In this document: piece after piece, positions 24,426 to 32,221 of the stretch | Layout: each line of letters starts with the position of its first letter | How positions within the stretch are numbered: the first letter of the stretch is position 1 | From: an uncultured Christensenellaceae bacterium | Lineage (GTDB): Bacteria; Bacillota; Clostridia; Christensenellales; Borkfalkiaceae | Reading direction: 5' to 3' | Length of the DNA stretch: 64,000 nucleotides | Assembly (NCBI GenBank): GCA_910589015.1 | Contig: CAJUSA010000002.1 | Coordinates: 149,019-213,018 of the forward strand | The notes under the pieces: generated by a model | What the model saw: the letters and a program-made list of their open reading frames with translations, nothing else | Databases searched by the model: none | Told to the model about the DNA's origin: nothing | Made by a program: the position numbers and the translations under genes

Positions 24426-25619
24426 TTAACACACTCTGTAACTTGCCGCAAGCCCGCCTTCGCTCGTTTCGCGATAGCGTTCGTTGATATCCTTGCCCGT
24501 TTTATACATCGTTTCCACGATGAGATCGAAGGAAATTTTGCGTGTTCCGCATAAGATTTTTGCAATCGCCGCACTGTCGAGCGCGCGCAGAGCAGCGACG
24601 GCGTTGCGTTCGATGCAAGGAATCTGCACATAGCCGTGGACGGGATCGCAGGTCAGCCCGAGCTGATGCTCGAGGGCGATTTCGGCGGCGTATTCGATTT
24701 CTTCGGACGACGCGCCGAAGAGCGCGCTGACCGCCGCGGCAGCCATCGCGGTAGCCGAGCCGATTTCCGCCTGACAGCCCGCTTCCGCGCCGCTCACCGA
24801 GGCATTGGTTTTGATGACGTTCCCCACCATGCCCGCCACCGCGAGCGCGTCGATAATCTGCTCTTCCGAAAATCCTTCGCGTTCGGAAAGATAATACAAC
24901 ACTGCGGGCAACACGCCGCACGCGCCGCACGTCGGCGCCGTGACGACCGTTCCGCCGCAGGCGTTTTCTTCTGCCGAGGCAAACGCATACGAGGCGATCA
25001 GTCTTTTTTCCCGCTCTTCGGGTTGTTCGCGTTCCACGGGTGCGAACAGTTTTTTGGCTTTACGCATCACCTGCAAATCGCCCGGCAACACGCCTTCGCC
25101 GTTCAGCCCGCGCCCGATCGCCTGCCGCATGGTATGCCAAACCGCGCGCAATTCCCCGCGCATATCCTCGCCCTCGAACTCGTAAACCGCCCGACAAAGC
25201 GGTATGCCCTTTCCGTCGCAATACGCCCGCCACTCGGCAAAATTCGCAAACGGATAGACCTCTTGTTCCTTCTCTTCCTCGCCGTCTACGGCGAGATTGC
25301 CGCCCCCGACCGATATATAACGCAAAAAGCCGCACTCTTTATCCCCTTCGAGCGCATAAAAATCCATGGTGTTGGGGTGGTTTTGGCGCGTTTTTTTATC
25401 GAACACGATCTGCGTACGCCCTTCGCCGAGCACGGAACAGATCGCCGCATCGGTCAAATGCCCCTTCCCCGTCAAGGCGAGCGAGCCGTACAGCACGATG
25501 CGGAACTTGTCCGCCTGCGGATAACGCCTTAAAAAATCGGCGGCGGCGCGCTCGGGCCCGATCGAATGGGAACTCGAAGGTCCTCTTCCCGTGCGGTATA
25601 CATTCAGCAAAGATTTCAA
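24426..25619 (-). CDS. sdaA: L-serine ammonia-lyase, iron-sulfur type
   Basis: Deaminates L-serine to pyruvate. The 397 residues join the beta-type N-terminal domain (GPSSSHSIGPERAA) to the alpha-type catalytic domain with the cluster cysteines in APTCGACGVLPA, TCDPVHG and the region of PCIERN. Many Clostridia encode these halves separately, so this is the single-chain form, shorter than the 454-residue E. coli enzyme. The start is the TTG at 25617-25619 with TAGGAG 9-10 bases upstream. The oxygen-sensitive cluster fits an anaerobe. Confidence 0.9.
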   Translation of the reverse strand: MKSLLNVYRTGRGPSSSHSIGPERAAADFLRRYPQADKFRIVLYGSLALTGKGHLTDAAICSVLGEGRTQIVFDKKTRQNHPNTMDFYALEGDKECGFLRYISVGGGNLAVDGEEEKEQEVYPFANFAEWRAYCDGKGIPLCRAVYEFEGEDMRGELRAVWHTMRQAIGRGLNGEGVLPGDLQVMRKAKKLFAPVEREQPEEREKRLIASYAFASAEENACGGTVVTAPTCGACGVLPAVLYYLSEREGFSEEQIIDALAVAGMVGNVIKTNASVSGAEAGCQAEIGSATAMAAAAVSALFGASSEEIEYAAEIALEHQLGLTCDPVHGYVQIPCIERNAVAALRALDSAAIAKILCGTRKISFDLIVETMYKTGKDINERYRETSEGGLAASYRVC

Positions 25620-25670
25620 AATCTCTTTCTCCTACGATATTTTTCGGAAATTACGCATACTGCAAGCGGT

Positions 25671-25970
25671 ATGGTATTTCTCTACGTTCTGCTTACGGTA
25701 TATATTCTTGCGATCAACTTCTATTCCTTCCGTCTGCTCAAATCGCAGCAGGAAGCATGGGACGGCGGCGAAAAGATCGGAAAAAACGACGGCAAACTCA
25801 TTCTCGCCGCCCTGCTCGGCGGCGCGGCGGCGATTTATGTGACCATGTTTATTCTGCGTTTCCGCCTGAGCAATCTGTTGTTTATGATTTTGATGCCGCT
25901 TATTGCCGTCGTTAATTTTTACTGTTTCTTTTTGGGATTCCGCGGAATTTATTATTTTGCGGTTATTTGA
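25671..25970 (+). CDS. Small membrane protein, DUF1294-like
   Basis: 99 residues with three or four membrane segments (VFLYVLLTVYILAINFYSF; LILAALLGGAAAIYVTMFIL; LLFMILMPLIAVVNFYCFFL). The order helix, NFYSF, a charged stretch, then a Gly/Ala-rich helix resembles DUF1294 proteins. The ATG at 25671 has only a weak ribosome binding site, and the frame opens further upstream into the divergent sdaA start region. It overlaps the end of the convergent HAD gene by 8 bases. Probably real, function unknown. Confidence 0.55.
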   Translation: MVFLYVLLTVYILAINFYSFRLLKSQQEAWDGGEKIGKNDGKLILAALLGGAAAIYVTMFILRFRLSNLLFMILMPLIAVVNFYCFFLGFRGIYYFAVI

Positions 25971-26790
25971 ATCGTTCGGCAAGGAATTTCGCGACGCCGT
26001 CTTCCTCGCAATAACCGATAACACCCGTCGCCTTTTCTTTTAACCAACCGTCGGCATTCATCACGGCGTATTTCTCATCACACACGTCGAACATATCCGA
26101 ATCGTTGGAAGTATCGCCAAAGCAGACGACTTTATCGCACGCAAGGCGGTTGCGTAAAAAGGAAACGGCGTTTGCCTTGGTTGCTTCGCGCGGGGAAATT
26201 TCCATCCAGAAATCGTTCTGATAGGTTTCCTGATGAAAGATACAGATAAAACGCGTATCGAGTTTGAGGTCGTTCCACGCCCGTTCGAGCTGTTCGCGCG
26301 GACCGATACACTTAAAATAAAATACGTTGCCTTCGAGCAGTTCGCCCTCGTTTGCCGCTTGGCACAGACGCGCGTCGCTGCGGCGGCGGTCGAGATAGCG
26401 TTTCATGCCGTAACTTTCGCGCCCGTCTATCCAGCGAAGGGTTTCCCGCTCGTTTGTCGCGCCGAACACAAAGGGCACGATGCCGTATTCTTCCAACACC
26501 GTTAAGATATATCCCTTTTCTTCGGGCGTAAAGAGCACGGCGCGCAACACTTCGCGCGTAGAAAGATTATAGACCAATCCGCCGTTATATAAAATGACCG
26601 GCGTGCGGATACCGAGCGCAGAGGTCGCGCTCTTCGCACTGACAACCGAACGCGCCGTGGCAAAGGTAAAGAGCAGCCCCCTTTCCATCAGATCGTTGAG
26701 TAGCTGCGCGCTGTAAGGCGATACCGTTTCGTATTTTGTGAGCAGCGTGCCGTCGAGGTCGCTGACGTAAAGTGTTTTTTGCGTTTCCAT
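25963..26790 (-). CDS. HAD-superfamily phosphatase, Cof type
   Basis: 275 residues. Motif I DLDGTLL (nucleophile Asp11, Asp13), motif II in FATARS, the conserved PVILYNGGLVY, and motif IV GDTSNDSDMF are in Cof/IIB order, with a cap domain between (about 85-190). Such enzymes dephosphorylate sugar phosphates, flavins or PLP with low specificity. The immediate upstream region lacks a good ribosome binding site. No operon partner. Confidence 0.88.
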   Translation of the reverse strand: METQKTLYVSDLDGTLLTKYETVSPYSAQLLNDLMERGLLFTFATARSVVSAKSATSALGIRTPVILYNGGLVYNLSTREVLRAVLFTPEEKGYILTVLEEYGIVPFVFGATNERETLRWIDGRESYGMKRYLDRRRSDARLCQAANEGELLEGNVFYFKCIGPREQLERAWNDLKLDTRFICIFHQETYQNDFWMEISPREATKANAVSFLRNRLACDKVVCFGDTSNDSDMFDVCDEKYAVMNADGWLKEKATGVIGYCEEDGVAKFLAERFK

Positions 26791-26983
26791 AATAATATAC
26801 TATTCTGAGAGTTTGAAATACCGCACTTTTCCGTAGCTTATTATATCATAGTCCGTCGGGAAAGAATACGAAATTTCGCTATTATTTTGCAAAAAATAAG
26901 TGAAATGTAATTGATTCACAAATAAAGAGAAAACCGCGCGGTTCAAAGTCTGAAAAATTTCGAAAAAAATTTGTTACTTTTGT

Positions 26984-27013
26984 TTGACAATCCCTTTGCC
27001 GCTCTGTTATAAT
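26984..27013 (+). promoter_or_regulatory. Promoter of the nptA leader
   Basis: TTGACA (26984-26989), 18-bp spacer, TATAAT (27008-27013), 180 bases before the transporter gene. Confidence 0.75.
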
Positions 27014-27044
27014 GAGTATGAAATCAGAAACGGAGGGCGTTTCA

Positions 27045-27134
27045 TTGATCGTTCGACGACCGCTTTTATGGTTGCCAAAACGCAAGGCAAACGAATATAA
27101 CGCAAAGACTTTTACCGAACCGCGCGTTCGGTAA
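27045..27134 (+). CDS. Possible 29-residue leader peptide
   Basis: Starts at a TTG 8 bases after GGAGG (27032-27036) and ends at a TAA (27132-27134) inside the right arm of the following terminator hairpin. The peptide is basic (begins MIVRRPLLWLPKRK). The strong ribosome binding site and the overlap with the terminator suggest that translation could affect hairpin formation. No homolog recalled; may be fortuitous. Confidence 0.35.
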   Translation: MIVRRPLLWLPKRKANEYNAKTFTEPRVR

Positions 27135-27150
27135 GGGTCTTTCTTTTTTT
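27104..27150 (+). terminator. Terminator or attenuator in the nptA leader
   Basis: AAAGAC + TACCGAAC pair with GTTCGGTA + GTCTTT (27104-27142) around a CGCGC loop with a small internal bulge, then seven Ts (27144-27150). It lies between the promoter and nptA, so it must be overcome or bypassed for nptA expression. Confidence 0.8.
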
Positions 27151-27193
27151 CTCGCAGATATCCCTTCCAAACGGAATAAAAAAGGAGTTATTT

Positions 27194-28882
27194 ATGGACG
27201 CAGTACAAATCGCCACATCGGTGCTCTCTCTGGCGGCGGGCGTAGGCATCTTCCTCATCGCTTGCACGATGATGAGCTCGAACCTCGAATCGCTGGGCAG
27301 TAAACGCCTGAAAAGGCTGTTTGCGAAAACCTCGAAAAGCAAACTCGCGGGAGTCGGCGTAGGCGCCGTCACCACGGCGGCAATACAGAGTTCGAGCGCG
27401 ACGACGGTCATGGTAATCGGTTTCGTCAACGCGGGCATCATGACCTTAGCGCAGGCGGCTACCGTCATATTCGGCGCCAACATCGGCACGACGATCACAG
27501 GTCAACTCGTGGCAATCGGCCTGTTCGGCGAGAACAGCGTTTCCACTTCGGTAATCTTTTCCGCCTTGGCGGGCATCGGCGCGTTTATCCTTGCGTTTGC
27601 GAAAAAGGATATGACGCGCAAAATAGGCGGTATTTTGGCAGGCTTCGGCATGCTCTTCGTGGGACTTTCGATGATGAGCGACGCAATGGGAGATTTTGCG
27701 GAGCTGGAAGCAATGAAAAACTTCCTTGCCTTCTTCAAAAACCACTTCCTTCTCGTCTTAATCGGCGCGCTCTTTACCGCGCTCGTGCAAAGCTCTTCGG
27801 TAACGACTTCCATGGCGATCACGATGGTCGTATCGGGATTGATCACGCTCGACCAAGGCATCTATCTTACCATGGGTTCCAACGTCGGAACGTGCGTCAC
27901 CGCTTTGATCGCAGGACTGACAAGCACCAAAAACGCGCAGCGCACCGCCTTGATCCACCTTATTTTCAACGTGAGCGGCGTCGCCGTGTTTATGCTTATC
28001 GGCATGTTTCTCGGCTTCGGGAAGATCGATTACGGTTTCCTCTTCTCGCATATGTTCCCGAACGCTCCGCAGATGCAACTTTCTATGTTCCATACCTTTT
28101 TCAACGTGATCACGGTTGCCATCGTGCTGCCGCTTACGGGTCTGCTCGTCAAACTCGTTATCAAAATCGTACCCGACAAAAAAACCGCACCTGCCGCAGA
28201 CGAACCGCACTTCCGGTTTGTGGAACAGCACATGCTTACTACGCCGCCCATCGCCGTGCAACAGATCAAACGCGAAATTCTTTCCATGGCGGATACTGCA
28301 ACGGAAAATTTCCGCCTCTCGTGCGATATTGCCTGTACACTCGATTACGGCAAGGTGGAAACCTTCCGTGCCAACGAAAAGCAACTCGATTTTATCAATA
28401 AGGAACTGTCGCGCTTTATTGCGGAATTGCTACAAGCCGATCTCAACGAAAAAGACCGCCTGTATCTGACGACGGCGTTCCGCACGCTGACCGATCTCGA
28501 ACGCGTGGGCGATTATGCCGAAAACATCATCGAATACGCCGATAAGTTAAAAGAGGCGAACGAAACCTTCTCGGATGACGCAAAACGGGAAATTACCCTC
28601 TTACAAGAGACGATTTGCTCGCTCGCGGATAAAGTGATCACGGCTTACCGCGACCATGATTTCAACGCACTGCGGGAAGCCTATGAGATCGAAGACGGCG
28701 TCGACGGCATGACGGCGGACATGGCGCAACGGCATATCAAGCGCCTTTCCGAAGGTCTGTGCACGCCCGACGTCGGCACGCAATATCTTTCCCTTTCCAC
28801 CAACGCCGAGCGCGTTGCCGACCACTACATCAACGTAGGGAAGACGATCAAATCATACGCGCGCCGCAGTCGGCAGAAGTGA
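27194..28882 (+). CDS. nptA: Na/Pi symporter with C-terminal PhoU-like domain
   Basis: 562 residues. Two inverted repeats each carry the NptA/SLC34 signature, AAIQSSSATTVMVIG (about 64-78) and ALVQSSSVTTSMAIT (about 196-210), amid eight or more membrane helices. The last ~200 residues (from about 355) are soluble and helical, with the PhoU-type DLERVGDYAENI and NAERVADHYINVGK metal-binding motifs. Predicted to import inorganic phosphate with sodium, the PhoU-like tail sensing phosphate status. AAAGGAG precedes the ATG. A leader with promoter, possible peptide and terminator controls it. Confidence 0.92.
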   Translation: MDAVQIATSVLSLAAGVGIFLIACTMMSSNLESLGSKRLKRLFAKTSKSKLAGVGVGAVTTAAIQSSSATTVMVIGFVNAGIMTLAQAATVIFGANIGTTITGQLVAIGLFGENSVSTSVIFSALAGIGAFILAFAKKDMTRKIGGILAGFGMLFVGLSMMSDAMGDFAELEAMKNFLAFFKNHFLLVLIGALFTALVQSSSVTTSMAITMVVSGLITLDQGIYLTMGSNVGTCVTALIAGLTSTKNAQRTALIHLIFNVSGVAVFMLIGMFLGFGKIDYGFLFSHMFPNAPQMQLSMFHTFFNVITVAIVLPLTGLLVKLVIKIVPDKKTAPAADEPHFRFVEQHMLTTPPIAVQQIKREILSMADTATENFRLSCDIACTLDYGKVETFRANEKQLDFINKELSRFIAELLQADLNEKDRLYLTTAFRTLTDLERVGDYAENIIEYADKLKEANETFSDDAKREITLLQETICSLADKVITAYRDHDFNALREAYEIEDGVDGMTADMAQRHIKRLSEGLCTPDVGTQYLSLSTNAERVADHYINVGKTIKSYARRSRQK

Positions 28883-28913
28883 AAAAAGAAACCGAATTTT
28901 CGGTTTCTTTTTT
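28882..28913. terminator. Bidirectional terminator between nptA and ribokinase
   Basis: A 15-bp perfect stem (AAAAAAGAAACCGAA / TTCGGTTTCTTTTTT) with a two-base centre. Confidence 0.92.
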
Positions 28914-28916
28914 GCT

Positions 28917-29786
28917 CTATTTCCAAGTTTCCACTTCGATTCGGGTAGGAATCGCAACTGCCGCACCTTTGCGCGTGCAGGCAATGCTTGCCGCTTTCGA
29001 ACCGAACGCCATCGCTTCTTTAAGCGATTTCCCTTCCGCAAGCATGGCGCACATGCCCCCGCAGAACGTATCCCCCGCGCCCGTCGTATCGACTGCTTTC
29101 ACCGCAATACACGGATATTTCTTTGCGCTCGTTCGGTCGGCATATTCATAACCCTTACTGCCGAGCGTCGTGATGATCGTGCCGATTCCGCTTTGAAAGA
29201 GCTTTTCTTTTCCGCCGAACAGTTCCAGTTCGCTCTCGTTGGGTGTTATCAGATCGACGTAAGCAAAATAATCGGCAATTTCGGAATGAGCGGGCGCAGG
29301 ATTGAGCACGGTTATCAAACCCTTTTCTTTCGCGCGTTTCAAACCGTATCCCACGACGGCAACGGGGTTTTCAAGTTGCGTCAAATAAATGTCGCCCTCT
29401 TCCGCTTCGGTTAACACGGCGTCGATATCCGACTCACGTAAAAAAGCGTTCGCGCCTTTATCGAGTACGATTCTGTTTTCGCCGTTCGTGACGATTATGA
29501 CCGCCGTACCCGTCGGAACGCCGTCCGCTTTACGGACGTAGCGCGTATCCGCGCCCGATTTTACAAGATTCCCGATGAGATTATCGCCGAACATATCGTT
29601 CCCGACACAGCCGCACATAAGCACCTTCCCGCCGAGTTTTGCCGCGGCGACTGCCTGATTGGCGCCTTTTCCGCCGCAATTCACCATAAACTCGCTGCCC
29701 GTGAGCGTTTCGCCGCCCTTCGGGCAATACGGTGCATGAATGACCATATCGGTATTCAGACTGCCCGTTACTATTATCTTTTTCAT
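28917..29786 (-). CDS. rbsK: Ribokinase
   Basis: Phosphorylates ribose at O5 in the cytoplasm. The 289 residues show the PfkB-family motif 1 as GGKGANQAVAAAKLGG (about 38-53, the ribokinase form), NTDMV at 11-15 for sugar binding, and motif 2 DTTGAGDTF with catalytic Asp239. AAGGTG lies before the ATG. It is the last gene of the ADP-ribosylglycohydrolase/sugar-transporter locus but also has its own promoter, so it can be made independently. A ribose product is therefore expected from the locus. Another ribose-like sugar or deoxyribose is possible. Confidence 0.9.
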   Translation of the reverse strand: MKKIIVTGSLNTDMVIHAPYCPKGGETLTGSEFMVNCGGKGANQAVAAAKLGGKVLMCGCVGNDMFGDNLIGNLVKSGADTRYVRKADGVPTGTAVIIVTNGENRIVLDKGANAFLRESDIDAVLTEAEEGDIYLTQLENPVAVVGYGLKRAKEKGLITVLNPAPAHSEIADYFAYVDLITPNESELELFGGKEKLFQSGIGTIITTLGSKGYEYADRTSAKKYPCIAVKAVDTTGAGDTFCGGMCAMLAEGKSLKEAMAFGSKAASIACTRKGAAVAIPTRIEVETWK

Positions 29787-29803
29787 CTTATCACCTTATT
29801 TTT

Positions 29804-29871
29804 AAGAATATGCTTCCCCGCGAATGGAGAAGCACATTCTTTATTATACGCCTTCTTTTTCGGATTTGCAA
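29804..29871 (-). promoter_or_regulatory. rbsK promoter and leader hairpin
   Basis: Minus strand: TTGCAA (29866-29871), 17-bp spacer, TATAAT (29843-29848). The leader folds into a hairpin from 13-base arms (29804-29816 and 29829-29841, one mismatch) just before the ribosome binding site. This could be a transcript-stabilising or regulatory structure. Confidence 0.65.
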
Positions 29872-29878
29872 GCAAAAA

Positions 29879-32191
29879 TTATTCTTCTTTGCCGCTTTTT
29901 CTCTTCTTGACGATCACTGCCGTCGTGATCATGGTTGCCAGCGCCGCCATGCCGAGCACGGAAGAAACCGTAGCGACAACCGACGAGCCGCACCCCTTGG
30001 AAGGTTTCTTATCGTCCTCTTCGGGCGGGGTCGCCGTTCCGCCGCCGAACGACTGATCGGAAATGCCGACCGCAAATTCATATGCGTTTTCTTCGTCGCC
30101 TTCGGCGTATACGCGGATTTTATAATCTGCCTGCATATTGCCCGAAGTCACTTCGTTTCCGCTTGCATCGACGATCTTCAAAGCGTAGTTGCCGTAAGGA
30201 TACACGTTTTCTTTGAAATGGGCTACGGGCATACCGTTTGAAACCGTGATTGCGTTTTCTTCGAATCTGATATTTTCCGTATCGACCGTACCGAGCACGT
30301 CGGCCGGCGTCGTTGCCTTCATCTGAGACAGTTCTTCCATGCTTGTTTCATACATGGATATGCCGCCCAAGTTGATCCCGCCTACAAAAACAAGATTGCC
30401 GTCCTCGCCCTGTTGCGCCGCTTCGTCGAATCCGACCAGAATCGTATAGGTTTCGTCCCGATCGACGGAAAAGATAAGATTGATAGGACGGTAGTACATG
30501 TCGCTGTCGATAAAGGCGCTCTGCTTGGCAACCACTTCGAGTTCGCCGTACTTTTCCATCGCCTGATCGGCAAATCCGCCGTTCCACAGATTCATGCCGT
30601 CGCTCAGAATTTTGTGCGTCGCTCTGTCTGTACCTCGAATGACAAGTATGCTTGCAGGGGAAGGAAGATTGACCCAGGATTCCACATACGCGGTTACTTT
30701 GTAGAGTTTACCTGCCGTAAGCTGTGCGCTCTGCATCAAACCCACATAGGGATACCATTGATTCACACCCAGATTATGATGCGAAATATATGCCTGATCG
30801 TCTTCGTTGCACCAACCGTTTGAAATATACCAGCCGTCCTCTGCGGCGGAAAAATCACCGTTTTCAAAGAGGTTGGTTTTTCCTTCGGGAACGTCGAGTT
30901 TGTTTTCATAGAACAGGCAGTCGTCAACATAGAGGCAGTTCCCCCACTGTCCGCCGTTCGCAGATTCGAATTTGATAAAGGGATAGACGGTCGTGTTGTC
31001 GCCCGAATTTGCATAAACGCCGAACATGGCATACCTTGCACGGGAAATATCGGCACCGTTTACGACTTTACTTTTCAGCACCGTTTCTTTATCCGCCGCG
31101 TAAATTCCCACGGTAACGCGCTGAATACCCTGCGCCGTGACGCCGTTTTCTTCGTCGGCAGCCCTCTTGGCGTCGCCGTATTTCGAAAGATTGACCGAGA
31201 ACGAATAATTGGTATTCTCTTTTACCGAAACGGGCTGACCGATCGTAATATTATCTTCCGTCGTAAATCCGTCTTTTGCCGCAAGATACAGCGTATTGAC
31301 GCCTTCCATCTGCTTATCCTGCGTGGAACGCATGTAGGTTGCCATATCAAGCGGATCGATCCCGATTTCCGAACCCGCCGATGCCGTATCGGCAAGTTTT
31401 TCCCAACCGCCCGCAAGCGGTTCCGCCTTCGAACTTTCTTCGAATCCGCCGTTTCGCAACAGATTTTCGCTGCCCGCGGGAAGAAGATTACCCTCGTAGG
31501 TGACCGAAACGTCGTCAATAACGATCGCCGATTTTTCTACGCGGATAAACAGACGGCATTCCGTTTCGTTCCCCGTAGTAAAATGGGCGTTGTAGAGGGA
31601 ATATGCCGAGTATTCGTCGGAGTCCGTCTCGTCGGCAGGGTTCACAAGCGTAATCGCGTCGCTCTGCAGGTTGTGATCGGCATCGACTGCCGTATCGTTC
31701 CATCTGTGAAGCTGCCCATAAATGGTTTCGCCGTCGCGTTCCGCCGACGCAAGCCCGAAGAAAATATTGTTGACGTACGCGCTTCTTACGCGCATGGCAA
31801 CATAATAGGCGGTGTTGGGAAGCACAGTGATTTTCTGGGATATTTCGGGATACCCGCTCTTATTGCCCTCGGCGTGAAGTTGAAAGGCGTTTTCGCCCGT
31901 ATAGCCGTCGTCGACAATGGCGACCGAACCGCCCTTGCCCGCCGAAGACGATGAAATATCGATGTCCCATGCGCCTGCCTTATTGTCCGCAATGCTAACG
32001 CCTTCGAAACTACCATCCTGAATGAGGTTGGAAGTCAGCACGTTATCGTTTTCTTTTATTGTTTCCTCGCTCACGCCGTAAGCGCCCGCCTGCATGATCC
32101 CCGCCGCGGGAATCGCCGAGAGCATCAACGCCGCCACTACCGCAATGCCTGCCGCCTTGCCCAATGCTTTGGTCTTTGTTCCTGTTTTCAT
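29879..32191 (-). CDS. Large anchored surface protein with three glycan-binding-like modules
   Basis: 770 residues. A signal peptide (about 1-37) leads into three repeats, each opening with an N-L-x-x-G-x-F signature: NLIQDGSFEG, NLLRNGGFEE and NLFENGDFSA, typical of CBM4/9-like jelly-roll modules. No catalytic motif was seen. After a Pro/Glu-rich linker the C-terminus has KGCGSS, one membrane helix (about 743-762) and a KKRKSGKEE tail, with no LPXTG. It should display the binding modules outside the cell. AGGAGG precedes the ATG, and the ADP-ribosylglycohydrolase lipoprotein gene ends 30 bases upstream. Confidence 0.78.
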   Translation of the reverse strand: MKTGTKTKALGKAAGIAVVAALMLSAIPAAGIMQAGAYGVSEETIKENDNVLTSNLIQDGSFEGVSIADNKAGAWDIDISSSSAGKGGSVAIVDDGYTGENAFQLHAEGNKSGYPEISQKITVLPNTAYYVAMRVRSAYVNNIFFGLASAERDGETIYGQLHRWNDTAVDADHNLQSDAITLVNPADETDSDEYSAYSLYNAHFTTGNETECRLFIRVEKSAIVIDDVSVTYEGNLLPAGSENLLRNGGFEESSKAEPLAGGWEKLADTASAGSEIGIDPLDMATYMRSTQDKQMEGVNTLYLAAKDGFTTEDNITIGQPVSVKENTNYSFSVNLSKYGDAKRAADEENGVTAQGIQRVTVGIYAADKETVLKSKVVNGADISRARYAMFGVYANSGDNTTVYPFIKFESANGGQWGNCLYVDDCLFYENKLDVPEGKTNLFENGDFSAAEDGWYISNGWCNEDDQAYISHHNLGVNQWYPYVGLMQSAQLTAGKLYKVTAYVESWVNLPSPASILVIRGTDRATHKILSDGMNLWNGGFADQAMEKYGELEVVAKQSAFIDSDMYYRPINLIFSVDRDETYTILVGFDEAAQQGEDGNLVFVGGINLGGISMYETSMEELSQMKATTPADVLGTVDTENIRFEENAITVSNGMPVAHFKENVYPYGNYALKIVDASGNEVTSGNMQADYKIRVYAEGDEENAYEFAVGISDQSFGGGTATPPEEDDKKPSKGCGSSVVATVSSVLGMAALATMITTAVIVKKRKSGKEE

Positions 32192-32221
32192 AACTTTCCT
32201 CCTGTTTTTTCTTTTTATTTT

